A DNA stretch of 64,000 nucleotides from Limnohabitans sp. Rim47 (GTDB lineage: Bacteria > Pseudomonadota > Gammaproteobacteria > Burkholderiales > Burkholderiaceae_C): assembly GCF_001517545.1 (NCBI RefSeq), contig NZ_FBYA01000001.1, positions 125,181-189,180 of the forward strand. The letters are read 5' to 3'. The position numbers were made by a program, and so were the translations under genes. Below the pieces are notes generated by a model that was not told where the DNA came from, made no database searches, and saw only the letters and a program-made list of their open reading frames with translations. The first letter of the stretch is position 1. The number at the start of each line of letters is the position of its first letter. Of the stretch, positions 52,961 through 61,057 are shown piece by piece.

Positions 52961-53590
52961 ATGAATCACTCTTGGGTAAAACAATGGGGCGCCAGCCTGC
53001 TGATGGCCGTCTTGGCCGCTGTGCTGGGCTTGGGCCTGGACGCGGCGCAGGCCAGCCCGCAAACAGCGGCACAAACAGCGGCACAAACAGCTACAAAAAC
53101 AGCGGCCTGCCCTGCCATCCTCAGCCACACCGTTGAAAGGTTGCAAGACGAAAAACCCCAGTCGCTGTGCCAGTACGCGGGCAAGGTGGTGTTGGTGGTC
53201 AACACCGCCAGTTTTTGCGGTTTCACTTCGCAATACAAAGGCCTGGAGGCCCTGAACACCCAATACAAAGACCAAGGCTTGGTGGTTTTAGGCTTTCCGT
53301 CCAACGACTTTGCGCAAGAAAAAGGCAGTAACAAAGAGATTGCCGATTTTTGCGAAAGCACCTTTGGGGTAAAGTTTCCGATGTTCACCAAAACCCAAGT
53401 CACGGGCGATGGTGCTGCGCCGTTGTTCAAACAGTTGACGGCACAAACAGGTCAGAAGCCCCGCTGGAATTTTCACAAATACCTGATCGGCCGTGACGGC
53501 AAAGTCATCGACCAGTACAGCAGCATGACCGGTCCGGACAGCAAAACGTTGCTCTCGGCGATCGACAAGGCCCTGAAAGCCAAGCCATGA
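52961..53590 (+). CDS. Exported glutathione peroxidase-like protein
   Basis: 209 residues with an N-terminal signal peptide (WGASLLMAVLAAVLGLGL, DAAQA) followed by a low-complexity QTAAQTAAQTATKTA linker encoded by a 12-bp tandem repeat. The peroxidase domain has the peroxidatic Cys in NTASFCGFTSQYKGLEAL and the Trp in RWNFHKYLIG. The usual CNQF motif that supplies the catalytic Gln reads SNDF. It should reduce lipid or other hydroperoxides in the periplasm. The stop overlaps the next start by 4 bp. The start is ATG 52961 or GTG 52955; no strong ribosome site is seen. Confidence 0.88.
   Translation: MNHSWVKQWGASLLMAVLAAVLGLGLDAAQASPQTAAQTAAQTATKTAACPAILSHTVERLQDEKPQSLCQYAGKVVLVVNTASFCGFTSQYKGLEALNTQYKDQGLVVLGFPSNDFAQEKGSNKEIADFCESTFGVKFPMFTKTQVTGDGAAPLFKQLTAQTGQKPRWNFHKYLIGRDGKVIDQYSSMTGPDSKTLLSAIDKALKAKP
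53059..53106 (+). repeat. 12-bp tandem repeat in the peroxidase gene
   Basis: Four copies of ACAAACAGCGGC with minor changes (53059-53070, 53071-53082, 53083-53094, 53095-53106). In frame; encodes QTAA-type units just after the signal peptide. Confidence 0.9.
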
Positions 53591-54918
53591 GCCGACGCAT
53601 GAAACTGGCCATCGTGGGCTCGGGCATTTCAGGCTTGGCTGTGGCCCACACCCTGAAAGACCATGCCGACATCACCGTGTTCGAGGCGGGCGATTATTTT
53701 GGCGGCCACACCCACACGGTGGATGTCACGTTGCCCACGCCGCAGGGCATGGTCACGCACGGGGTGGACACGGGTTTTTTGGTGTTCAACGAACGCACCT
53801 ACCCCAACTTGATCCAACTGTTTGCCGATCTCAACGTAGAGACGGCGCCGTCGGACATGTCGTTTTCGGTCAAGGTGCCGGGCGCATTGAATGGCAAAAC
53901 TCTGGAGTGGAGCGGCACCGACTTGAACAGCGTGTTCGCCCAGCGGCGCAACCTGATCAACCCGCGCTTTTGGCGCATGCTGGCCGATGTGATGCGCTTC
54001 AACGCTTTGTGCACCCGCATTGCCCAAGAGCAGCGCGAAGCGCAGTTGCAGCAACCGCTGTCTGAATTTTTGCGCAGCCACAAGTTCAGCGAACCGTTTC
54101 GCGATTGGTATTTCTTGCCCATGCTGGGTTGCATCTGGAGTTGCCCGACCGACCAGATGCTGCAGTTTCCGGTAGCGACCATGATCCGGTTTTGCCACAA
54201 CCACGGCCTGATCCAGGTGACGAACCGCCCGCAGTGGTTCAGCGTGGTGGGCGGTGCACGCCACTATGTCGAGAAAATTTTGGCGGGTGTGCATGACAAA
54301 CGCCTGAACACGCCCGTGCGCCTGATCGAGCGCGATGCGCAGGGTGTGCGCATCGTCACCGACGGCCATGCCGAACGTTTTGACCAAGTGGTCATCGCCA
54401 CCCACACCGACCAGGCATTGGGTTTGTTGCGCGAGCCCAGCACCTATGAGCGCAGCTTGTTGGGTGCGATCCGCTACCAGGACAACCGCGCTGTGCTGCA
54501 CACCGACGCCAGCGTGCTGCCCGCCAACGCCAAGACCTGGGCCGCCTGGAACTACGAACGCGCCGCCAGCCACGAGCGCGAATCTTCAAGGGTGTGTTTG
54601 CATTACTTGCTCAACCGTTTGCAGCGCATCCCGTTTGCGCAACCCGTGGTGGTGTCGCTCAACCCGTTGCAAGCGATTGACCCGACCACCATCGTGGGCG
54701 AATACGATTACGCGCACCCGGTGTTTGACGTGGCCGCCATCGAGGCGCAAAAGCGTTTGCCTTTGTTGCAAGGCCAGCAACACACCTGGTACGCCGGGGC
54801 CTGGACAGGTTATGGCTTTCACGAAGACGGCCTCAAGTCGGGCCTGCAAGTCGGGCGCGCCTTGCTCAAGCAAATTCACGAGCAAGCCCAAGTTGACCCG
54901 GACAAGTTGACCGCATGA
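53587..54918 (+). CDS. FAD-dependent oxidoreductase, COG2907 family
   Basis: 443 residues with the dinucleotide motif LAIVGSGISGLAVAHTL and the ADP-binding acid in ITVFEAGDYFGGHTHTV, then VDTGFLVFNERTYPNLIQLF typical of COG2907. The C-terminal WYAGAWTGYGFHEDGLKSG completes the FAD site. Members are found with Cfa-like and DUF1365 genes in photooxidative stress loci and are implicated in modification of membrane fatty acids. ATGA overlaps join it to the genes on both sides. Confidence 0.92.
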   Translation: MSRRMKLAIVGSGISGLAVAHTLKDHADITVFEAGDYFGGHTHTVDVTLPTPQGMVTHGVDTGFLVFNERTYPNLIQLFADLNVETAPSDMSFSVKVPGALNGKTLEWSGTDLNSVFAQRRNLINPRFWRMLADVMRFNALCTRIAQEQREAQLQQPLSEFLRSHKFSEPFRDWYFLPMLGCIWSCPTDQMLQFPVATMIRFCHNHGLIQVTNRPQWFSVVGGARHYVEKILAGVHDKRLNTPVRLIERDAQGVRIVTDGHAERFDQVVIATHTDQALGLLREPSTYERSLLGAIRYQDNRAVLHTDASVLPANAKTWAAWNYERAASHERESSRVCLHYLLNRLQRIPFAQPVVVSLNPLQAIDPTTIVGEYDYAHPVFDVAAIEAQKRLPLLQGQQHTWYAGAWTGYGFHEDGLKSGLQVGRALLKQIHEQAQVDPDKLTA

Positions 54919-55691
54919 AGCCAGCCACCGCGCTCATCGGTTGGGGCCAGGTGCGCCACACGCGCCATCGCCCGGCGCACCACGCCTTTGTTTACCCCAC
55001 GGCGTTTTTGATGTTGCCGATGCGCTGTTTGCAAGCAGGCCAGGGCGCACAAGATTTGGCCATCAACCGCCGCGCTTGGTTCGCTTTCCATGACGCAGAC
55101 CATGGCGATGGCCGCTCAGTCGAACAAGGTGGCGCATTGGCTTGGCTCGATGAGTTGTTGCACCAAGAAGGCATTCACGATGCCACAGGCGAGGTCTGGC
55201 TGCAGGCCTTTCCCCGCGTGCTGGGCCATGCCTTCAAGCCCGTGAGTTTTTGGTACGCGCACCGCACCGATGGCAGCTTGGCTGCCATCGTGGCCGAGGT
55301 GAACAACACCTTTGGCGAGCGCCATTGCTACCTGCTGCCCGAACCGCAATATGGCCACACGCTGTCGGCTCACAAGGTTTTCCATGTCTCGCCCTTTTGC
55401 GACGTACAGGGCGAGTACCGCTTTCGTTTCATGCGCACGCACCATGCTGGGCAAGACCGCATCGTGGCCCGCGTGGACCACACCGATGCCGACGGGCCCC
55501 TGATCGACACCAGCTGGAGCGGTGTGCTCGAGCCCGCCACCGCAGCTGCTTTGCGCCGCGTGATGTGGCGCTTTCCACTGCTGACTTTTGGCGTGGTGGC
55601 GCGCATCCACTGGCATGCGCTGTTGCTTTGGCTGAAAAAAGTACCGTTCTGGCGCAAGCCCGAACTGCCCCGTGATTTTGTGACCCGATGA
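54915..55691 (+). CDS. DUF1365 domain protein
   Basis: 258 residues. Conserved features are GQVRHTRHRPAHHAFVYPTA near the start, VWLQAFPRVLGHAFKPVSFW in the middle, and KVFHVSPFCDVQGEYRFRF. DUF1365 proteins have no solved reaction but nearly always accompany COG2907 and Cfa-like genes, suggesting a shared lipid pathway. ATGA overlap at 54915-54918 with COG2907 and at 55688-55691 with the methyltransferase gene. Confidence 0.92.
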   Translation: MKPATALIGWGQVRHTRHRPAHHAFVYPTAFLMLPMRCLQAGQGAQDLAINRRAWFAFHDADHGDGRSVEQGGALAWLDELLHQEGIHDATGEVWLQAFPRVLGHAFKPVSFWYAHRTDGSLAAIVAEVNNTFGERHCYLLPEPQYGHTLSAHKVFHVSPFCDVQGEYRFRFMRTHHAGQDRIVARVDHTDADGPLIDTSWSGVLEPATAAALRRVMWRFPLLTFGVVARIHWHALLLWLKKVPFWRKPELPRDFVTR

Positions 55692-56965
55692 ACACTGGAC
55701 CCCACCGGATGCCCACCATGAAGACCGCTGACCCCGCCACTGCAAAGCGAGACCTGAGCGCGGCTGCGCAGATTTCGCACGCCACTTTGCCCAAAGCCGC
55801 CACGCGTTTGCTGGGCCTGCTGACCCGTCTGAAAATCGGCACGCTCACTCTGCATGCGCCGGACGGCAACTTTCAGGTCTTTGGCACCCACGAAGCCCCG
55901 TTTGCGGCCTTGCACATCCACCGCTGGGACCTGTGCGCCGAGGTGCTCAAGTCGGGCGACATTGGTTTTGCCGAAGGCTATATGGCGGGCGATTGGGACA
56001 CGCCCGATCTGGCCGCGTTGCTGCGCTTGTTGATCGCCAACCGCACGCAAATCGAGGGGGCAATTTATGGCCATTGGCTGGGGCGTCTGGCCTACCGCAT
56101 CAAGCATCTGCTCAACCGCAACAACCGGACCAACAGCCGCAAAAACATCCACGCCCACTACGACCTGGGCAATGCGTTTTACGAGCTGTGGCTGGACGGC
56201 ACGATGAACTACTCGTCGGCCTGGTTCGACGGTGATCACACGCAAGACATGGCCGACGCGCAAAAGGCCAAAGTGCGCCGCGCTTTGCGCATGGTCAACG
56301 CGCAGCCGGGTGACCGTGTGCTGGAGATCGGTTGCGGCTGGGGTGCACTGGCCGAGTCGGCCACCACCGAGTTTGGCGCGCACATCACCGGTGTGACTTT
56401 GTCGACCGAGCAGCTGGCCTTTGCCCAAGCCCGCATGCAAGCCCATGGCGTTCAGCCCCAAGCTGACTTGCGTTTGCAAGACTACCGCGACATCAATGAC
56501 GGCCCTTATGACGCGGTCTGCTCGATCGAGATGATCGAGGCGGTCGGGCAAGCGTATTGGCCCACCTACTTTCAGACGGTGTCTCGTTTGCTCAAGCCCG
56601 GTGGCCGCGCTTGCATCCAGAGCATCACCATCGACGACGCGCTGTTCGAGCGCTATGTGAATTCCACCGATTTTATTCAGCAGTACATTTTTCCGGGCGG
56701 TTGCTTGCCCAGCCCCAGTGAGTTCCGCAAGCAGGCGCAGGCCGCGGGTTTGCAGGTGGTCGATGAGCTGAACTTCGGCCCCGATTACGCCGAGACTTTG
56801 CGCCGCTGGCGCGAGGGTTTCATGGCGCAGCTTGATACTGTGCGAACGCTCAATTTTGACGAGCGCTTTATTCGCTTGTGGGCGTTTTACCTGGCGTATT
56901 GCGAGGCCGCTTTTGATGAGGCCAATATCGACGTGGTGCAGTTCACCTTGGTCAAGTCGGGCTGA
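55688..56965 (+). CDS. Cyclopropane-fatty-acyl-phospholipid synthase family methyltransferase
   Basis: SAM-dependent enzyme acting on unsaturated acyl chains in membrane phospholipids. 425 residues. The substrate part has GDIGFAEGYMAGDWDTPDLA and NIHAHYDLGNAFYELWLDGT. The SAM site is VLEIGCGWGALAE, then SIEMIEAVGQAYW and FIQQYIFPGGCLPS. The segment equivalent to E. coli MQYSCAYW reads MNYSSAWF, so a cysteine of the E. coli enzyme is serine here. In this gene set the product may be a methylated or furan-precursor acyl chain instead of a cyclopropane, which is inference. Confidence 0.93.
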   Translation: MNTGPHRMPTMKTADPATAKRDLSAAAQISHATLPKAATRLLGLLTRLKIGTLTLHAPDGNFQVFGTHEAPFAALHIHRWDLCAEVLKSGDIGFAEGYMAGDWDTPDLAALLRLLIANRTQIEGAIYGHWLGRLAYRIKHLLNRNNRTNSRKNIHAHYDLGNAFYELWLDGTMNYSSAWFDGDHTQDMADAQKAKVRRALRMVNAQPGDRVLEIGCGWGALAESATTEFGAHITGVTLSTEQLAFAQARMQAHGVQPQADLRLQDYRDINDGPYDAVCSIEMIEAVGQAYWPTYFQTVSRLLKPGGRACIQSITIDDALFERYVNSTDFIQQYIFPGGCLPSPSEFRKQAQAAGLQVVDELNFGPDYAETLRRWREGFMAQLDTVRTLNFDERFIRLWAFYLAYCEAAFDEANIDVVQFTLVKSG

Positions 56966-57711
56966 TGCACATGCAAACTCACGCGCACGCGCACGCGCAC
57001 GCGCAGACCACGCCCTTTAAAGCGATGCTGCGCAGGCAGGCGCTGTGGCTGCGTTGTTGCGAGGGTGCCTTTGTGACGGCAATGGCGTGGGCAATGGCAT
57101 GGGCAATGGCATGGGCAATAGCATGTGCGATGGTGACGGGTGTTGCGCAGGCGCAAGCCCCAGCCAACGTCCATGCCAACGCCAACGCCAACATGGCCGA
57201 GGCCCAAGCCACCCCCTTGGGCAACTCGAATGCCCAGTACAGCCGCCCCGAAGTTGCCGCACTGCGAGGTGCCGTGCCCACAGCACCTGTGCGTTTGCGT
57301 GTCTGGGGGTTCGAGGTCTATGACGCCCGCTTGTGGACGCCACTGGGTTTTCGGCACAGCCAAGCCGCGCAGTTTCCGTTTGCGCTGGAGCTGCAATACC
57401 TGCGCCGCCTTGAAGGCGCGGCCATCGCCAGCCGCTCGATTGACGAAATGCGGCGTGTGGGCCTCTTCACCGATGCCCAGGCACAAAGCTGGTTGATGGC
57501 CATGCGCGAGTTTTTCCCCAACGTGAGTGCCGGGGAGCGCATCACGGGCGTGAATTTGCCGGGCGAAGGGGCAGAGTTTTGGGTCAATGGTCAGCGAGTG
57601 GGCGCGGTGAAAGACCCCGCCTTTGCACGCTTGTTTTTTGGCATCTGGCTCGATGAACGAACGTCTGAGCCCAAGATGCGCGCGCAGCTGCTGCAAGGTC
57701 TGCAGCCATGA
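56965..57711 (+). CDS. Chalcone isomerase-fold protein with repeat-rich exported N-terminus
   Basis: 248 residues. The C-terminal 170 residues match the chalcone isomerase-like (Chalcone_3) family: VRLRVWGFEVYDARLW, LQYLRRLEGAAIASRSIDEM, ITGVNLPGEGAEFWVNGQRV and LFFGIWLDERTSEPKMR. Bacterial members are not known to make flavonoids and may bind fatty acids. The N-terminus is odd: an HAHAHAHA run, then a hydrophobic signal built from AMAW repeats, then an HANANAN segment. The start shares one base with the preceding stop (TGATG); an ATG two codons later is also possible. ATGA overlap with the transporter. Confidence 0.85.
   Translation: MHMQTHAHAHAHAQTTPFKAMLRRQALWLRCCEGAFVTAMAWAMAWAMAWAIACAMVTGVAQAQAPANVHANANANMAEAQATPLGNSNAQYSRPEVAALRGAVPTAPVRLRVWGFEVYDARLWTPLGFRHSQAAQFPFALELQYLRRLEGAAIASRSIDEMRRVGLFTDAQAQSWLMAMREFFPNVSAGERITGVNLPGEGAEFWVNGQRVGAVKDPAFARLFFGIWLDERTSEPKMRAQLLQGLQP
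56980..57192 (+). repeat. Three short in-frame tandem repeats in the chalcone isomerase-fold gene
   Basis: CACGCG x4 (56980-57003, encoding HAHAHAHA); a 12-bp unit GCAATGGCATGG x4 with small changes (57079-57126, encoding AMAW units of the signal peptide); GCCAAC x3 (57175-57192, encoding ANANAN). Confidence 0.92.
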
Positions 57712-59093
57712 GCACAGCAAGCGCAATCTGGCATGGTGCTGCGCAGCGCCATGCCGCGGCAGCCTACGGTTTGCTGGGCTTGCCGTTGGCCTTTGTGGCC
57801 TTGCCGGTTTATGTGCATTTGCCCAATTTGTATGCCCAACAACACGGCGTACCGCTGGCGGCGTTGGGGGCGGTGCTGCTGCTCAGTCGCAGCATTGATG
57901 CCGTGGTTGACCCGTGGCTTGGTCGTTGGGGTGATCGCTTGTATCGCCATTCATGGCGTGCCGTTTGGCTGACGGCTGTGTTGTTGGCCTTGGCCGTGGC
58001 ACTGGGTTTTGCCGCCTTGTTTTTTCCACCTGCATCGGCGCTGTCGCCTGCAGGCTTGCTGGTCTGGATGGCCGCAGCGCTCACCCTCAGCCACTTGGCC
58101 TACAGCGGCTTGGGCATCTTGCACCAGGCGTGGGCCGCACGGCAGGGTGGCGGTGGCGTGGCGCAAAGCCGCTGGGTCGCTTGGCGCGAAGGCTTTGCTT
58201 TGGTCGGCGTGTTGCTGGCCTCGGCGCTGCCTGCACTTTGGGGTTGGACGTTGACGACCGCCTTGCTGGTTTTCATGCTGGCGCTGGGCTTGCTCAGCTG
58301 GCAACGAACGGCACACCAGGCAGCCAGGTTGGCCGCAACCCCGGCAGGGCGTGTCGCCCATGCTCACGATCACGATCACGATCACGATCACGATCACGAT
58401 CACGGTGCCCGCGAAGCCATAAGTCTGTGGCAACCCTGGAAGCACGCGGGCTTTCGCCGTCTGTTGCTGGTGTTCATGCTCAATGGCTTGGCCAGTGCGG
58501 TGCCGGCCACTTTGGTGCTGTTTTTTGTGCAAGACCGCTTGCAGGCCCCCAAGGCCATGGAGCCGCTGTTTTTGGGCTTGTACTTTGCCGCCGGTGCCTT
58601 GTCTTTTCCGTTGTGGCTCAAGGTGATTGATCGCATTGGGCTGTTGCGCACTTGGGCCACTGGCATGGCCGTGTCTGTCTTGGCCTTTGTCAGCGTGGTC
58701 ACGCTGGGCGCTGGCGACACCACAGGCTTTTTGGTGGTTTGCGCGGTGTCGGGGATGGCTTTGGGCGCAGACCTCACGGTGCCCGGTGCCTTGCTCAACC
58801 AGTTGATTGATCGCTGCGGTGAGCGTGGCCGCACGGACGGCGCTTTCATGGGCTGGTGGAATCTGGCCACCAAACTCAATCTGGCACTGGCTGCAGGCTT
58901 GTCCTTGCCCCTTTTGGGCTTGTGGGGCTATGCCCCGGGCCAGCAGGGTGCCGACGCTGTGCTGGCGCTGGGCTTGGCCTATGGCTTGCTGCCCTGCGTG
59001 CTCAAGCTCTTGGCCGGGCTGGCTTTGTACGGGTGCTTGATGCGTCGCCCGGATTTGATTTTGGGGCCTGAAACGGCCCACCCTTCGGCATGA
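57708..59093 (+). CDS. MFS transporter of the GPH (MelB-like) type with His/Asp repeat loop
   Basis: 461 residues with about twelve hydrophobic helices. The N-terminal LGLPLAFVALPVYVHLPNLY and LLLSRSIDAVVDPWLGRWGD match the glycoside-pentoside-hexuronide symporter group. The central loop, near residues 218-233, contains six His-Asp dipeptides encoded by a hexanucleotide repeat. Homologous transporters sit in photooxidative lipid loci; the substrate is unknown and a lipid precursor is as likely as a sugar. ATGA overlap with the preceding gene; 33 bp to the next. Confidence 0.87.
   Translation: MSTASAIWHGAAQRHAAAAYGLLGLPLAFVALPVYVHLPNLYAQQHGVPLAALGAVLLLSRSIDAVVDPWLGRWGDRLYRHSWRAVWLTAVLLALAVALGFAALFFPPASALSPAGLLVWMAAALTLSHLAYSGLGILHQAWAARQGGGGVAQSRWVAWREGFALVGVLLASALPALWGWTLTTALLVFMLALGLLSWQRTAHQAARLAATPAGRVAHAHDHDHDHDHDHDHGAREAISLWQPWKHAGFRRLLLVFMLNGLASAVPATLVLFFVQDRLQAPKAMEPLFLGLYFAAGALSFPLWLKVIDRIGLLRTWATGMAVSVLAFVSVVTLGAGDTTGFLVVCAVSGMALGADLTVPGALLNQLIDRCGERGRTDGAFMGWWNLATKLNLALAAGLSLPLLGLWGYAPGQQGADAVLALGLAYGLLPCVLKLLAGLALYGCLMRRPDLILGPETAHPSA
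58365..58406 (+). repeat. Hexanucleotide repeat (CACGAT)6 in the transporter gene
   Basis: Six perfect CACGAT units (58365-58400) followed by CACGGT. In frame, encoding alternating His and Asp in the central cytoplasmic loop. Length changes would alter the loop without breaking the frame. Confidence 0.95.
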
Positions 59094-59126
59094 AGCCGCT
59101 TTGACATTCGACAACGGGAGCCCTCC

Positions 59127-59720
59127 ATGAGCCACAACAACGCCACGATCCACCGCCGCACCGCCTTGACCCGCCTGGCCGTTTTGCCAGCGGTGGCGGC
59201 CACACCTTTTTTGGCCAGTTGTGCCGGGCCTCAGGTGCAAAGTTATGCGCATGAAAAGCCGCAATTGGACCTGCGCACTTACTTCAATGGCACGCTGGAC
59301 GCTTGGGGCGTTTTTACCGACCGCGGTGGCCAGGTGGTCAAGCGCTTCACGGTGGTCATGACATGCACATGGCAAGGCGACGAAGGTGTTTTGGACGAGG
59401 CCTTTGTGTACTCAGACGGGACAAAACAGCGGCGCATTTGGCGGCTCAAAGCCGGGCCCAACGGCACTTACACCGGCCATGCCGATGATGTGGTGGGCGA
59501 GGCCAAGGGCCAAGTCAGTGGCAACGCGTTCCGCTGGGGCTACACGCTGGCGCTGCCGGTTGATGGCCGTGTCTGGCATGTCGACTTTGACGACTGGATG
59601 TACCTGATGGACGAGCGCGTCATGCTGAACAAAGCCACCATGAGCAAGTGGGGCGTGAAGCTGGGCGAAGTCACTTTGTCGTTCACACGCCGCACGCCTT
59701 TGGCGGCCCAAGCGGTTTGA
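59127..59720 (+). CDS. DUF3833 family lipoprotein
   Basis: 197 residues with a lipoprotein-type signal (LAVLPAVAATPFLASCAG). The DUF3833 features are LDLRTYFNGTLDAWGVFTDR, FVYSDGTKQRRIWRLK and WHVDFDDWMYLMDERVMLN. This lipocalin-like family has no proven function but recurs with Cfa, COG2907 and DUF1365 genes; binding of a modified lipid in the periplasm is a reasonable guess. It is joined to the SDR gene by a TGATG junction. Confidence 0.9.
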   Translation: MSHNNATIHRRTALTRLAVLPAVAATPFLASCAGPQVQSYAHEKPQLDLRTYFNGTLDAWGVFTDRGGQVVKRFTVVMTCTWQGDEGVLDEAFVYSDGTKQRRIWRLKAGPNGTYTGHADDVVGEAKGQVSGNAFRWGYTLALPVDGRVWHVDFDDWMYLMDERVMLNKATMSKWGVKLGEVTLSFTRRTPLAAQAV

Positions 59721-60544
59721 TGCGCATGAGCTCCAACCCGCAGCCCGCACCTGCCGCCGCCGTGCGCAGCTGGCTGCAATTGAACACGCCCATCACCGAT
59801 TGGCAAGGCCGTCGGGTCTGGTTGGTGGGGGCGTCTACCGGCATTGGACTGGCTTGTGCGCAGGCCCTGCGAGCGGCCGGTGCGCAGGTGGTGGTGTCGG
59901 CCCGCAACGCGCAAGGCGTGCAAGACTGGGCCGCACAAGATGTGGGTGTGCAGTGGCATGCGCTCGATGTGGGTGAGCCTTTGCAAGTGCAAGCCACAGC
60001 GCGCGCCATCTTGGCTCAAGGCCCGCTTGACTTGGTGGTCTATGCCGCTGGTTATTACCAAGCGCAACGCGCCACAGCCATGGACATTGATAACTTGTTG
60101 CAGCACGACAAGGTCAACTATCAAGGTGCGTTGCAGGTCATCCATGCGGTGCTGCCCAGCATGTTGGCGCGGCAAAGCGGGCACATCAGCTTGCTCAGCA
60201 GCGTGGCGGGCTGGCGCGGCTTGCCCAATGGCTTGGCCTACGGCCCGACCAAGGCAGCACTCACCCACTTGGCCGAGACGCTTTACTTGGACTTGCAAGA
60301 CCAGGGCATCGGCGTGAGCGTGGTCAACCCCGGTTTTGTGGCCACGCCGCTGACGGCGCAAAACCAGTTCACCATGCCCGCGCTCATCAGCCCTGAGCAA
60401 GCTGCACGCGAGATGCTCCAGGGCTGGGCACAAGGCCAGTTCGACATTCACTTTCCCAAACGCTTCACGCTGTGGCTCAAGCTGCTGCGCTTGTTGCCCT
60501 ACCGCCTGTACTTTCCACTGGTGCGCAAGTTCACGGGCCTGTAA
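59720..60544 (+). CDS. Short-chain dehydrogenase/reductase (SDR) family protein
   Basis: 274 residues. Nucleotide motif VWLVGASTGIGLACAQAL, active-site Ser in SLLSSVAGWRG, and the catalytic YGPTKAALTHLAETL (Y-x-x-x-K). NPGFVATPLTAQ follows. The C-terminal segment FTLWLKLLRLLPYRLYFPLV is hydrophobic and may touch the membrane. Probably an oxidoreductase for a lipid-derived carbonyl in this operon; the substrate is not known. Confidence 0.92.
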   Translation: MRMSSNPQPAPAAAVRSWLQLNTPITDWQGRRVWLVGASTGIGLACAQALRAAGAQVVVSARNAQGVQDWAAQDVGVQWHALDVGEPLQVQATARAILAQGPLDLVVYAAGYYQAQRATAMDIDNLLQHDKVNYQGALQVIHAVLPSMLARQSGHISLLSSVAGWRGLPNGLAYGPTKAALTHLAETLYLDLQDQGIGVSVVNPGFVATPLTAQNQFTMPALISPEQAAREMLQGWAQGQFDIHFPKRFTLWLKLLRLLPYRLYFPLVRKFTGL

Positions 60545-60564
60545 GCCTGCATTGAAAGCCTCTC

Positions 60565-60999
60565 ATGGACACCCGACAAGCCACACACCAACTGGCCATA
60601 TTTTTTGAATCGTTGTCACCGCAAAGCGTGTCGCAGTTGCACACGCTTTATGACGCGCAAGCCACGTTCAAAGACCCGTTCAACGAGGTACAAGGCCTGA
60701 CCGAGATCGAGCGAATTTTTCGCCACATGTACGTGGCGCTGGACCAGCCGCATTTCATCATCACCGGGCAGTTGGTCGATGGGGCGCAGGCTTTTTTGAC
60801 TTGGGAATTTCGCTTTCACTTCAAGCGCTTTGACACCACCACCTTGCAAACCGTGCGCGGCGCAAGCCATGTGGTGTTCAACGAACAAGGGCTGGTGACC
60901 TTGCACCGCGATTATTGGGACGCGGCAGAAGAGCTGTACGAAAAATTGCCGGTACTGGGCGGTGTGATGCGCTGGCTCAAAAAACGGGCGAATAGCTGA
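60565..60999 (+). CDS. Nuclear transport factor 2 fold (SnoaL-like) protein
   Basis: 144 residues: FFESLSPQSVSQLHTLYDAQ, ATFKDPFNEVQGLTEIERIF, FLTWEFRFHFKRF and the terminal YWDAAEELYEKLPVLGGVMR are typical of small alpha+beta-barrel NTF2-like proteins, which act as isomerases, cyclases or ligand-binding proteins. It follows the SDR gene after 20 bp and ends the operon. Confidence 0.87.
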   Translation: MDTRQATHQLAIFFESLSPQSVSQLHTLYDAQATFKDPFNEVQGLTEIERIFRHMYVALDQPHFIITGQLVDGAQAFLTWEFRFHFKRFDTTTLQTVRGASHVVFNEQGLVTLHRDYWDAAEELYEKLPVLGGVMRWLKKRANS

Positions 61000-61057
61000 A
61001 CGCCATGCGCCCGTGCGAGCCCTGTGCCTGTGGGCCTGTGAGCCCGGTGCGGGTCCG

